In this document: positions 1 through 8,385 of the stretch, piece by piece
Layout: each line of letters opens with the position of its first letter
Position numbering within the stretch: the first letter of the stretch is position 1
Assembly: GCA_045591885.1 (NCBI GenBank)
Contig: JAZNTT010000010.1
Span: forward strand, 1 to 11,187
DNA: 11,187 nucleotides
Source of the DNA: Colimorpha_A sp045591885
GTDB lineage: Bacteria > Bacillota > Clostridia > Oscillospirales > CAG-272
Reading direction: 5' to 3'
Translations under genes and position numbers: made by a program
Notes under the pieces: generated by a model
What the model saw: the letters and a program-made list of their open reading frames with translations, nothing else
The model's database searches: none
Told to the model about the DNA's origin: nothing

Positions 1-513
1 CCTCACCTTATCATTTACTATCCCGTTCGCGTTCTCGGTAATAAGACTATCGTTACAAACGGTGATCAGACCGATACGATCTACGAGCTTATGGACAAGC
101 AGATGACCTTCGAGCAGGCACTGCGCACGCGCGAGTTTGAGGATGATAAGCCTAATTTTACTCCCCGTATTTCTGGAATCATTCATTGCGAAAACGGTGA
201 TATGAACTACGCAATGTCGATCCTCAAGAGCGCAGAGGGAGATGAGACCTCCTGCGAGAGATTCACTTATGCATATTCTAATCCGATTGCCGGAAAGGCG
301 AAGTTTATCCATACATATAACGGCGAGGGTGATCCGCTTCCGTCATTTGAGGGCGAGCCGAAAACTCTTGAGCTTCCCGACGTAGATATTGATGCTCTCA
401 CCGAGATCATCTGGACAAATCTTAATAACGATAACAAGGTATCTCTTTTCGTTCGTTATATTGATATTGCGACGGGTGGGACTGAAACACGAATAGTAAA
501 TAAGAACGTATAA
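1..513 (+). CDS. purO: IMP cyclohydrolase, PurO type (5' truncated by window edge)
   Basis: The reading frame is open from base 1 and gives the last 170 residues of a protein whose family is usually about 200-240 residues, so roughly the first quarter is missing. The product closes the ring of FAICAR to give IMP, the last step of purine synthesis, in the cytoplasm. Visible landmarks are IVTNGDQTDTI (partial residues 17-27) and FTPRISGII (about 53-61). These align in my memory with the NGSHTDPI and NTPRIA blocks of archaeal PurO. The fold is unrelated to the N-terminal cyclohydrolase domain of bacterial PurH. An internal ATG at 91 is not the start, because conserved sequence continues upstream of it. 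The stop overlaps the ribosome binding site of the AICAR transformylase gene, which fits consecutive last steps encoded side by side. The family call is from remembered similarity and is strongly supported by that neighbour. Confidence 0.85.
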   Translation, partial: PHLIIYYPVRVLGNKTIVTNGDQTDTIYELMDKQMTFEQALRTREFEDDKPNFTPRISGIIHCENGDMNYAMSILKSAEGDETSCERFTYAYSNPIAGKAKFIHTYNGEGDPLPSFEGEPKTLELPDVDIDALTEIIWTNLNNDNKVSLFVRYIDIATGGTETRIVNKNV

Positions 514-517
514 GGAG
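512..517 (+). promoter_or_regulatory. Ribosome binding site of the AICAR transformylase gene
   Basis: AAGGAG overlaps the TAA stop of purO and lies 8 bases before the ATG at 526. This supports that start and suggests translation passes directly from purO to the transformylase gene. Confidence 0.75.
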
Positions 518-525
518 AAACGGAA

Positions 526-1710
526 ATGAAAGAATTTGAACTAAAATACGGCTGTAACCCTAACCAGAAGCCCTCGAGGATATATATGCACGACGGCTCA
601 GATCTTCCTATCGAGATCCTCAACGGCCGCCCCGGATATATCAATTTTCTTGATGCATTTAACTCCTGGCAGCTTGTAAAGGAGCTTAAGGAAGCTCTCG
701 GAATGCCCGCAGTTACTTCGTTCAAGCACGTTTCTCCGACTTCTGCCGCTATCGGTCTTCCTCTTTCCGAGAAGCTCAAGAAGGCGTGCTTCGTTGACGA
801 TATTGAGGGTCTTGACGAGTCGCCTCTCGCATGTGCTTACGCAAGAGCAAGAGGAACAGACAGAATGTGCTCCTTCGGTGACTGGGTAGCGCTTTCCGAC
901 GTTTGCGACGTTACGACTGCGCTTATGATAAAGCGCGAGGTATCCGACGGCGTTATAGCTCCCGGATATGAGCCTGAAGCTCTTGAAATCCTAAAATCCA
1001 AGAGAAAGGGAAGCTACAATATCGTTAAGATCGACCCGAATTTCGTTCCCGATGACGCAGAACGCAAGCAGGTCTACGGTATCACATTTGAGCAGGGAAG
1101 AAACAACTTCAAGATCAATAAGGAACTTCTTTCTAACGTAGTTACCGCGAATAAGGATATGCCCGAAAGCGCTGTCCGCGACCTTATAATCTCGCTTATT
1201 ACTCTTAAATATACGCAGTCTAATTCCGTTTGTTTTGCAGTTGACGGACAGGCGATCGGCGTTGGTGCAGGTCAGCAGTCCCGTGTTCACTGCACACGTC
1301 TTGCAGGCGGCAAGGCAGACACTTGGTTCCTCCGTCAGTCAGACAAGGTTCTTAACCTTCCTTTCAAGGACACTATCGGACGTCCCGACCGTGATAACGT
1401 GATCGACGGTTATATAAATCAGAATGAAGAGGACGTTTGCGCTGACGGTAACTGGCAGAAGTACTTTACGTCTCAGCCCGCACCCTTCACCAAGGAAGAG
1501 CAGAGAGCTTACCTTGATACGATCGACGGTGTATCTCTCGGCTCCGACGCATTCTTCCCCTTCAGCGACAATATCGAGAGAGCAAAGAGGAGCGGCGTTA
1601 AGTACATTGCAGAGCCGGGCGGCTCCATTCGTGGAGGCCTCGTTATCGGGTGCTGTGATAAGTACGGAATGGCTATGGCATTCACTGGCATGAGACTTTT
1701 CCATCACTAA
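526..1710 (+). CDS. Stand-alone AICAR formyltransferase (C-terminal half of classical PurH)
   Basis: This 394-residue enzyme transfers the formyl group of 10-formyl-tetrahydrofolate to AICAR, giving FAICAR for the upstream PurO. The catalytic Lys-His pair is in SFKHVSP (K67, H68), matching the Lys-His pair of the ATIC/PurH transformylase domain. YTQSNSVCFA (229-238), GQQSRVHCTRLAGGKA (249-264) and DAFFPFSDNIERA (341-353) are the other conserved blocks. The Asn of QSNSV and the Asp of FPFSDN are active-site positions in the family. The C terminus RLFHH is also typical. There is no N-terminal IMP cyclohydrolase (MGS-like) domain: the protein begins directly with the transformylase fold, which explains the length against about 510-590 for bifunctional PurH. 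It lies 12 bases after purO and 22 before purD. The symbol is left empty because purH normally means the bifunctional enzyme; purV is sometimes used for this form. Confidence 0.93.
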   Translation: MKEFELKYGCNPNQKPSRIYMHDGSDLPIEILNGRPGYINFLDAFNSWQLVKELKEALGMPAVTSFKHVSPTSAAIGLPLSEKLKKACFVDDIEGLDESPLACAYARARGTDRMCSFGDWVALSDVCDVTTALMIKREVSDGVIAPGYEPEALEILKSKRKGSYNIVKIDPNFVPDDAERKQVYGITFEQGRNNFKINKELLSNVVTANKDMPESAVRDLIISLITLKYTQSNSVCFAVDGQAIGVGAGQQSRVHCTRLAGGKADTWFLRQSDKVLNLPFKDTIGRPDRDNVIDGYINQNEEDVCADGNWQKYFTSQPAPFTKEEQRAYLDTIDGVSLGSDAFFPFSDNIERAKRSGVKYIAEPGGSIRGGLVIGCCDKYGMAMAFTGMRLFHH

Positions 1711-1732
1711 TATAAATACATTTGGTGAAGCT

Positions 1733-3001
1733 ATGAAAATAATGGTAGTTGGCGGTGGCGGCAGAGAGCACGCCATCATTAAAAAGCTGAAAGAAAATAA
1801 AGAGATTGACGTTATCTACGCGCTTCCCGGAAATGCGGGAATGGCAGGTGACGCGACACTTGTCAATATCGGCGCAAAGGATATTCCCGCAATAGTTGAG
1901 TTTGCCGTTAATAACGGGATCGACTATGCCGTCGTAGCGCCCGACGATCCGCTCGTTATCGGCGCTGTTGACGCGCTCAACGAAAAGGGAATTCCGTGCT
2001 TCGGCCCTGACGCAAAGGCGGCAGAGATTGAGGGAAGTAAGATCTTTTCAAAGAATCTTATGAAGAAATACGGTATTCCGACGGCAGAATACGAGACCTT
2101 TGATAACGAATCAGATGCTCTTAATTATCTTAAAAACTGCAAGATACCGATAGTTATTAAGGCGGACGGTCTTGCTCTCGGTAAGGGTGTTATAATTGCT
2201 ATGACAAGAGAGGAAGCCATCGACGCTGTCAAGAGTATGATGAGCGACAAGGTCTTCGGTAACAGCGGTTCAAGAGTTGTTATCGAGGAATTCCTCACCG
2301 GTCCCGAGGTCTCGGTTCTCGCGTTTACAGACGGGAAGACTGTCAAGCCGATGGTTTCCTCTATGGACCATAAGAGAGCGCACGATAACGACGAGGGACT
2401 TAATACGGGCGGTATGGGTACGGTTGCCCCAAACCCGTATTATACGAGGGAAGTAGCAGATCTCTGTATGAAGACTATCTTCCTTCCGACCGTTAACGCT
2501 ATGGTAAAAGAGGGTAGACCTTTCAAGGGCTGTCTTTACTTCGGACTTATGATAACTCCCGACGGACCGAAGGTCATTGAGTATAACTGCCGCTTCGGTG
2601 ATCCCGAAACGCAGGTCGTGCTTCCGCTTCTTAAGAGCGATCTTTTGACGGTCATGAAAGCAACGACTGACGGTACTCTGTCCGAAACAGAGGTAGTTTT
2701 CGAGGATAAGCACGCTTGCTGTGTAATTATGGCGTCAAACGGCTATCCGCAGAACTATGAAAAGGGATTTGAAATAAATATCCCCAAAGAAATAGCCGAT
2801 AACGTCTACGTAGCAGGCGCTGCCGACAGGGACGGAAAGCTTGTTACGGCAGGCGGACGAGTTCTCGGTGCAACCGCAGTTGCGAAGACGCTTCCCGAAG
2901 CGATTAACGAGGCATATAAGCTCGTAAGCAAGATAAGCTTTGATAACGCTTTTTACCGCAAAGACATTGGCGCGCGCGCCCTTAAAGCGCTGGAGGAATA
3001 A
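1733..3001 (+). CDS. purD: Phosphoribosylamine-glycine ligase (GAR synthetase)
   Basis: This 422-residue ATP-grasp enzyme joins glycine to phosphoribosylamine, step 2 of IMP synthesis. The N-terminal domain opens with VVGGGGREHAI (5-15). The ATP-grasp core shows KADGLALGKGV (143-153), DHKRAHDNDEGLNTGGMG (212-229) and the family signature RFGDPETQVVLP (287-298), followed by the C-terminal lid domain. Length is normal for the family (about 420-430). The loop usually reading GPEAPL is VAPDDPL (68-74), and the usual QDHKR is MDHKR. I recall both from clostridial PurD proteins, so this looks like a clade variant rather than damage. The ribosome binding site is weak (GGTGA at 1724-1728). The stop is separated by one base from the purL start, so the two are probably translationally coupled. 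Confidence 0.96.
   Translation: MKIMVVGGGGREHAIIKKLKENKEIDVIYALPGNAGMAGDATLVNIGAKDIPAIVEFAVNNGIDYAVVAPDDPLVIGAVDALNEKGIPCFGPDAKAAEIEGSKIFSKNLMKKYGIPTAEYETFDNESDALNYLKNCKIPIVIKADGLALGKGVIIAMTREEAIDAVKSMMSDKVFGNSGSRVVIEEFLTGPEVSVLAFTDGKTVKPMVSSMDHKRAHDNDEGLNTGGMGTVAPNPYYTREVADLCMKTIFLPTVNAMVKEGRPFKGCLYFGLMITPDGPKVIEYNCRFGDPETQVVLPLLKSDLLTVMKATTDGTLSETEVVFEDKHACCVIMASNGYPQNYEKGFEINIPKEIADNVYVAGAADRDGKLVTAGGRVLGATAVAKTLPEAINEAYKLVSKISFDNAFYRKDIGARALKALEE
2992..2996 (+). promoter_or_regulatory. Ribosome binding site that fixes the purL start
   Basis: GGAGG inside the last codons of purD lies 6 bases before the ATG at 3003. The purL frame is open back to an ATG at 2940, but that would add 21 residues translated from within the conserved end of purD. 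The strong site at 2992 and the family N terminus (MVYRIFVEKKP) both favour 3003. Confidence 0.8.
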
Positions 3002-3002
3002 C

Positions 3003-6000
3003 ATGGTATACAGAATATTTGTAGAAAAAAAGCCCGAGCTTGCACACGAGGCGAACGGCTTGTATAATGAGCTGAAAAACCTTGTAGGCATTGAAAATCT
3101 TGCGTCGGTAAGAGTTATTAACCGTTACGATGTTGAGAACATCGATGAAGCTCTCTTTGATCAGGCGGTAAAGACCGTATTTTCTGAGCCGCAGCTTGAT
3201 AACGTATCGAAGGAGCTTGAAAACGCCGACGGCGTCATATTTGCCGTTGAACCGCTTCCGGGTCAGTTCGATCAGAGAGCAGACTCTGCGGCTCAGTGTA
3301 TTCAGCTTCAGAGCCAGGGCGAGCGTCCTACCGTTCGTTCGGCAAAGGTATATATTCTCGGCGGAAACCTTACCGAGAATGACGTAAATACTGTCAAAAA
3401 GTACGTAATCAACGCGGTTGAAAGCCGCGAAGCGGACCTGAATAAGCCCGATACGCTTGCTATCGACTATGCTATTCCTGAGACTGTTGCAACGGTTCAC
3501 GGATTTATTTCCCTTGACGAAAAGGGCTTGAACGAGCTTCTTGATACTCTTGGTCTTGCTATGGACCTTGACGACCTTAAATTCCTTCAGGGTTATTTCA
3601 AGAATGAGGAGCGCCGCGATCCTACTATAACTGAGATCAGAGTCGTTGACACGTATTGGTCCGACCATTGCCGTCACACGACCTTCTCGACGCACATTGA
3701 TAACGTAAAAATATCCGATAAGCAGGTAGCCGAGGCGTACGAGCGTTACCTTAACGCCCGCATCGAGGTATACGGCGAGGAAAAAGCGGCAAAGCGTCCG
3801 CAGACGCTTATGGATATTGCGACCATAGCGGGAAAGGTCCTCAAAAAGAGAGGAATGCTTCCCGAGCTGGATGAGAGCGAGGAGATCAATGCTTGCTCGA
3901 TCCACGTTACCGCTAACGTAAACGGCGAGGATCAGGATTGGCTTCTCATGTTCAAGAACGAAACCCACAACCACCCGACTGAGATCGAACCCTTTGGCGG
4001 CGCGGCAACCTGTATCGGCGGCTGCATCCGTGACCCGCTTTCGGGACGCGCATACGTTCATCAGGCGATGCGTGTAACGGGTGCGGCTGATCCCCGTAAG
4101 CCCCTCTCCGAAACCCTCTCGGGCAAGCTTCCTCAGAGAAAGCTTTGCCAGACTGCGGCGGCAGGATATTCTTCATACGGTAACCAGATCGGTCTTGCAA
4201 CCGGTCATGTAGCGGAAATCTACCACGACGGATACGTTGCAAAGCGCCTTGAGTGCGGCGCTGTCGTTGCCGCTGCTCCCGCTTATAACGTTCGCCGTGA
4301 GCGCCCCGAGGCGGGTGACGTTATTATCCTCCTCGGCGGAAGAACCGGACGCGACGGTATCGGCGGTGCAACGGGCTCATCAAAGAGCCATAATATGAAG
4401 TCGCTTACCACGATGGCGTCCGAGGTTCAGAAGGGAAATGCACCCGAAGAAAGAAAGATACAGCGTCTCTTTAGAAATCCCGAGGTTACCCGTCTTATCA
4501 AGCGTTGTAACGACTTCGGTGCAGGCGGTGTATCGGTTGCTATCGGTGAGCTTGCTGACGGTCTGAAGATCGATCTTGACGCTGTTCGTAAGAAGTACGA
4601 CGGTCTTGACGGAACCGAGCTTGCAATATCCGAATCTCAGGAAAGAATGGCTGTTGTCGTTGAAGCTTCCGACGCAGATAAATTTATTGAATACGCAGAG
4701 AGCGAAAACCTCGAAGCTTACCGAGTTGCCGTTGTAACCGAGGAAGCAAGAATGGTTATGAGCTGGAAGGGACAGACTATTGCTGACCTTTCCCGTGAAT
4801 TCCTTAATACGAACGGTGCAGATAAGCATACTAACCTTGAAGTGACCGAAAAGGATCTTTCGGTATTCTCAAATGCTATTTACGGCAATCTTCGCGAAAT
4901 GGCATCCGATCTTAAGACCGCAAGCAGACGCGGACTCGTTGAGCGTTTTGACGGCTCGATCGGTGCCGGATCTATCCTTATGCCTTTTGGTGGTAAGACG
5001 CAGAAGACCCCCGCACAGTCAATGGCGGCAGTTCTTCCCGTGCTTCCCGGTCAGTTTACCGAGCAGGCGAGCGTAATGGCTTGGGGACTTGATCCCGACG
5101 CTATGTGCGTCGATCCCTATTCGGGAGCACGCGCTGCAGTTTATAGCTCGATGGCAAAGATAGTGGCTTCCGGAGCTGATTATAAGGATGCGTATCTGAC
5201 TCTTCAGGAGTTCTTTGAAAAGCTTCGTAATGAGCCGGCACGTTGGGGCAAGCCCTTTGCGGCACTCCTCGGTGCTATGGATGCACAGCTCGAGCTTAAC
5301 GCCGCGGCAATCGGCGGCAAGGACTCAATGTCCGGAACGTTTCTTGATAAGGACGTTCCTCCGACGCTGATTTCCTTCGCTATCGCTCCCATCAATGCAA
5401 ACGATGTCATCTCTCCAGAATTTAAGGAAGCAGGTCACCCCGTATATCTCTTTGCGCCTGCTGATGAGACTGCCAACTCTACAAAGGCGGCTTGGGAATC
5501 GTTCCACAAGCTTTGCAAGGACGGTAAGGTCAAGGCGGCTTACGCCGTTGAAAACGGAATTGCCGAGGCAATAATGAAGATGTCGTTCGGTAACGAGATC
5601 GGCTTCGTATCAAACGGCGCGGTAAAGGACGCTTGGTATAATACGATGATGTACGACTTTATCGTTGCTGAGCTGAGTGAGGATGTTACTGCCGATTATG
5701 CTGTCAAGATCGGTATGACGTCAGTAGATAAAGTTATCGACCTCGTAAGTGAAAGGGCGACTATTTCCGAGCTTCTCGCACTTAATGAGGGAACTCTTGA
5801 GGGCGTATACCCGACAGACGCAAAGGCAGATGGTAATAATATCCCCGCGTTTGCATATAATGGCGGGGTGGCTGCATCTCCCGCCGTTAGAACGGCTCGT
5901 CCGAAAGCACTTATCCCCGTATTCCCCGGCACTAACTGCGAATACGATTCCGCGCGCGCTCTTGAAAACGCAGGTGCTGAGGCTGAGATCGTTGTAATCC

Positions 6001-6698
6001 GCAACCTTACTTCCGATGACGTAAGCCGCAGTGTTGAGCTTGTCTCAAAGAAGCTTGCCGAGAGCAATATGGTATTCATTCCGGGCGGCTTCTCGGGTGG
6101 TGACGAGCCTGACGGTTCGGCTAAGTTTATTACAGCGTTCTTCCGCAATCCTGAGATCAAGGAGCAGGTTGGAGATCTTCTTGATAACCGCGACGGACTT
6201 ATGCTCGGTATCTGTAACGGTTTTCAGGCACTTATAAAGCTCGGTCTCGTTCCTTACGGAAAGATAATTGATACCGACGAAAACTGCCCGACCCTTACAT
6301 ATAATATAATCGGCCGCCACCAGTCGAAGCTCGTTCGCACGAGAGTTTGTACGAACAAGTCTCCGTGGCTAAGCGGAACCGAGGTAGGTCAGATATACAC
6401 CGTTCCGATCTCTCACGGTGAGGGACGCTTCCTTGCCGATGATGCTCTTATCCGCAAGCTCGCAGAGAACGGACAGATCGCAACGCAGTACGTTGATCTT
6501 AACGACGTTCCGACCATGGACACCGCGTTCAACCCGAACGGATCGATTCTTGCAGTCGAGGGTATAACCTCTCCCGACGGTCGCGTTCTCGGTAAAATGG
6601 GACACAGCGAACGTATCGGTAAGAACCTTTACAAGAACGTTATCGGCGAATACGATATGAGGCTCTTTGCTTCGGCAGTAGATTATTTCAAGAAATAA
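3003..6698 (+). CDS. purL: Phosphoribosylformylglycinamidine synthase, single-chain clade II form
   Basis: This 1231-residue enzyme converts FGAR to FGAM with ATP and glutamine (step 4 of IMP synthesis). A PurS-like N-terminal region and linker fill about residues 1-215. The synthase part follows with DTYWSDHCRH (216-225), KNETHNHPTEIEPFGG (318-333), LGGRTGRDG (444-452) and, in the second half, GGKDSMS (771-777). From about residue 966 a class I glutamine amidotransferase (PurQ-like) begins with LIPVFPGTNCEYDSA. Its nucleophile is C1071 in LGICNGFQAL, and the His and Glu of the triad are H1201 and E1203 in GHSER, where Proteobacteria have PHPER. All parts of the PurS-PurL-PurQ set that B. subtilis makes as three proteins are therefore present in one chain. 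The length fits the clostridial/streptococcal clade. I see no frameshift. It sits 1 base after purD and 13 before fhs. Confidence 0.96.
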   Translation: MVYRIFVEKKPELAHEANGLYNELKNLVGIENLASVRVINRYDVENIDEALFDQAVKTVFSEPQLDNVSKELENADGVIFAVEPLPGQFDQRADSAAQCIQLQSQGERPTVRSAKVYILGGNLTENDVNTVKKYVINAVESREADLNKPDTLAIDYAIPETVATVHGFISLDEKGLNELLDTLGLAMDLDDLKFLQGYFKNEERRDPTITEIRVVDTYWSDHCRHTTFSTHIDNVKISDKQVAEAYERYLNARIEVYGEEKAAKRPQTLMDIATIAGKVLKKRGMLPELDESEEINACSIHVTANVNGEDQDWLLMFKNETHNHPTEIEPFGGAATCIGGCIRDPLSGRAYVHQAMRVTGAADPRKPLSETLSGKLPQRKLCQTAAAGYSSYGNQIGLATGHVAEIYHDGYVAKRLECGAVVAAAPAYNVRRERPEAGDVIILLGGRTGRDGIGGATGSSKSHNMKSLTTMASEVQKGNAPEERKIQRLFRNPEVTRLIKRCNDFGAGGVSVAIGELADGLKIDLDAVRKKYDGLDGTELAISESQERMAVVVEASDADKFIEYAESENLEAYRVAVVTEEARMVMSWKGQTIADLSREFLNTNGADKHTNLEVTEKDLSVFSNAIYGNLREMASDLKTASRRGLVERFDGSIGAGSILMPFGGKTQKTPAQSMAAVLPVLPGQFTEQASVMAWGLDPDAMCVDPYSGARAAVYSSMAKIVASGADYKDAYLTLQEFFEKLRNEPARWGKPFAALLGAMDAQLELNAAAIGGKDSMSGTFLDKDVPPTLISFAIAPINANDVISPEFKEAGHPVYLFAPADETANSTKAAWESFHKLCKDGKVKAAYAVENGIAEAIMKMSFGNEIGFVSNGAVKDAWYNTMMYDFIVAELSEDVTADYAVKIGMTSVDKVIDLVSERATISELLALNEGTLEGVYPTDAKADGNNIPAFAYNGGVAASPAVRTARPKALIPVFPGTNCEYDSARALENAGAEAEIVVIRNLTSDDVSRSVELVSKKLAESNMVFIPGGFSGGDEPDGSAKFITAFFRNPEIKEQVGDLLDNRDGLMLGICNGFQALIKLGLVPYGKIIDTDENCPTLTYNIIGRHQSKLVRTRVCTNKSPWLSGTEVGQIYTVPISHGEGRFLADDALIRKLAENGQIATQYVDLNDVPTMDTAFNPNGSILAVEGITSPDGRVLGKMGHSERIGKNLYKNVIGEYDMRLFASAVDYFKK

Positions 6699-6703
6699 GG
6701 AGA
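6697..6703 (+). promoter_or_regulatory. Ribosome binding site of fhs
   Basis: AAGGAGA overlaps the TAA stop of purL and lies about 8 bases before the fhs ATG at 6712. It supports that start and read-through of ribosomes from purL. Confidence 0.75.
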
Positions 6704-6711
6704 ACACTTAA

Positions 6712-8385
6712 ATGGCATATTTAAGCGATATTGAAATAGCACAGTCGGTGAAAATGGAGCCGATCGGAAAGATCGCAGCTAAGGTTGACGTTAACGAGGA
6801 TACCTACGAGCCGTACGGGAAATACAAGGCAAAGCTTGATCTCTCGATTCTTAACCGTGAAAGCGAGAACGGCAAGCTTATTCTCGTAACTGCAATTACT
6901 CCTACCCCCGCAGGTGAGGGAAAGACGACAACTACCATCGGACTTGCGGACGGTCTTTGCAAGATCGGCAAAAAGTCTGTTGTAGCTCTTCGTGAGCCGT
7001 CGCTTGGACCCGTATTCGGCGTTAAAGGCGGCGCGGCAGGCGGCGGATATGCGCAGGTAGTTCCGATGGAGGACATCAATCTTCACTTCACAGGCGACTT
7101 CCACGCAATAGGGGCTGCAAATAACCTTCTTGCCGCTATGCTTGATAACCACATTTATCAAGGCAACACCCTCAATATCGACCCACGCCGCATTACCTGG
7201 CACAGATGCGTAGATATGAACGACCGTCAGCTCCGTTTCGTTACGAACGGTCTCGGCGGACGCGTAAACGGTGTTCCGCGTGAGGATGCTTACGATATTA
7301 CGGTTGCATCGGAAATTATGGCAGTTCTTTGCCTTTCCGAATCGCTTTCCGATCTCAAAGCACGCCTTTCACGCATAATCGTCGGATATACCTATAACGA
7401 CGAGCCGGTAACCGCAGGTGATCTTAAAGCGGCAGGTGCAATGACTGCGCTTCTCCGAGACGCGCTCAAGCCGAACCTCGTTCAGACCCTTGAAGGAACT
7501 CCCGCTATCGTTCACGGCGGTCCTTTTGCGAATATTGCACACGGCTGTAACTCCGTTATAGCTACTAGAATGGCAATGAAGCTCGGCGATTACGCCGTTA
7601 CCGAGGCGGGATTTGGCGCTGACCTCGGCGCTGAAAAGTTCCTTGATATCAAGTGCCGCGTAGCAGGACTTAAGCCCTCTGCGGTCGTCGTCGTTGCTAC
7701 CGTACGCGCACTCAAGATGCACGGCGGCAGAGCCAAGACCGAGCTTGGTCAAGAAGACCTTACCGCGCTTGAAAAGGGACTTCCTAACCTTCTTCGCCAT
7801 GTTTCAAATATTACAGATGTTTATAAGCTTCCCGCAGTCGTTGCGGTCAACCGTTTCCCGACTGATACAGATGCTGAGGTCGCGCTCGTTATCAAGGAGT
7901 GTGCAGAGCTTGGCGTAAAGGCAATTCTTTCCGACGTATGGGCAAAGGGCGGTGAAGGCGGCACGGAGCTTGCAGAAGAGGTCGTACGGCTCTGTGACGA
8001 GGGCGAGAACAACTTCTCGTTTAGCTATCCCGACGAATACTCTATTGAAAAGAAGATCGAAGCGGTCGTTCAGCGCGTATATCGCGGAGCAGGAATCAAC
8101 ATTGTTCCTGCCGCTCAGAAGCAGATCGACAAGCTCACTTCTATGGGACTTTCAAATCTCCCCGTATGTATTGCAAAAACGCAGTATTCCTTCTCCGACG
8201 ATATGACGAAGCTCGGCGCGCCCGAGGATTTCGTTGTCACCGTTCGTAACGTCAAGGTTTCGGCAGGCGCGGGCTTTATCGTAGTTCTTACAGGCGATAT
8301 TATGACTATGCCCGGTCTACCTAAGGTTCCTGCGGCTGAAAAGATCGACGTCCTTGAAGACGGCACTATGGTAGGTCTGTTCTGA
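6712..8385 (+). CDS. fhs: Formate-tetrahydrofolate ligase (10-formyl-THF synthetase)
   Basis: This 557-residue cytoplasmic enzyme uses ATP to join formate to tetrahydrofolate, giving 10-formyl-THF. The P-loop is TPTPAGEGKTTT (63-74, K71). It is followed by the signature blocks EPSLGPVFGVKGGAAGGG (95-112), LHFTGDFHAI (124-133) and VATVRALKMHGG (328-339). The length and the C terminus ending VGLF are as expected for bacterial Fhs. Its place behind purO, the AICAR transformylase, purD and purL suggests that here it mainly supplies the formyl donor for purine synthesis. It could equally feed a Wood-Ljungdahl or other one-carbon pathway, which cannot be judged from this window because no other folate gene is present. 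The stop codon overlaps the ATG of the esterase gene by one base (TGATG). Confidence 0.97.
   Translation: MAYLSDIEIAQSVKMEPIGKIAAKVDVNEDTYEPYGKYKAKLDLSILNRESENGKLILVTAITPTPAGEGKTTTTIGLADGLCKIGKKSVVALREPSLGPVFGVKGGAAGGGYAQVVPMEDINLHFTGDFHAIGAANNLLAAMLDNHIYQGNTLNIDPRRITWHRCVDMNDRQLRFVTNGLGGRVNGVPREDAYDITVASEIMAVLCLSESLSDLKARLSRIIVGYTYNDEPVTAGDLKAAGAMTALLRDALKPNLVQTLEGTPAIVHGGPFANIAHGCNSVIATRMAMKLGDYAVTEAGFGADLGAEKFLDIKCRVAGLKPSAVVVVATVRALKMHGGRAKTELGQEDLTALEKGLPNLLRHVSNITDVYKLPAVVAVNRFPTDTDAEVALVIKECAELGVKAILSDVWAKGGEGGTELAEEVVRLCDEGENNFSFSYPDEYSIEKKIEAVVQRVYRGAGINIVPAAQKQIDKLTSMGLSNLPVCIAKTQYSFSDDMTKLGAPEDFVVTVRNVKVSAGAGFIVVLTGDIMTMPGLPKVPAAEKIDVLEDGTMVGLF

Noticed and set aside
1711..1732. 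A promoter or regulator between the AICAR transformylase gene and purD
   Set aside because: At 22 bases the gap is too short for both promoter elements plus a leader, and no hairpin or purine-riboswitch-like fold is visible.
2940..3002. A 21-residue N-terminal extension of PurL starting at 2940
   Set aside because: It would overlap the conserved end of purD in another frame. The GGAGG site 6 bases before 3003 and the family N terminus both support 3003.
2982..4061. Long open frame on the minus strand opposite the 5' part of purL
   Set aside because: It lies wholly within a strongly conserved purL coding region, has no recognisable domain, and is explained by codon bias of the real gene.
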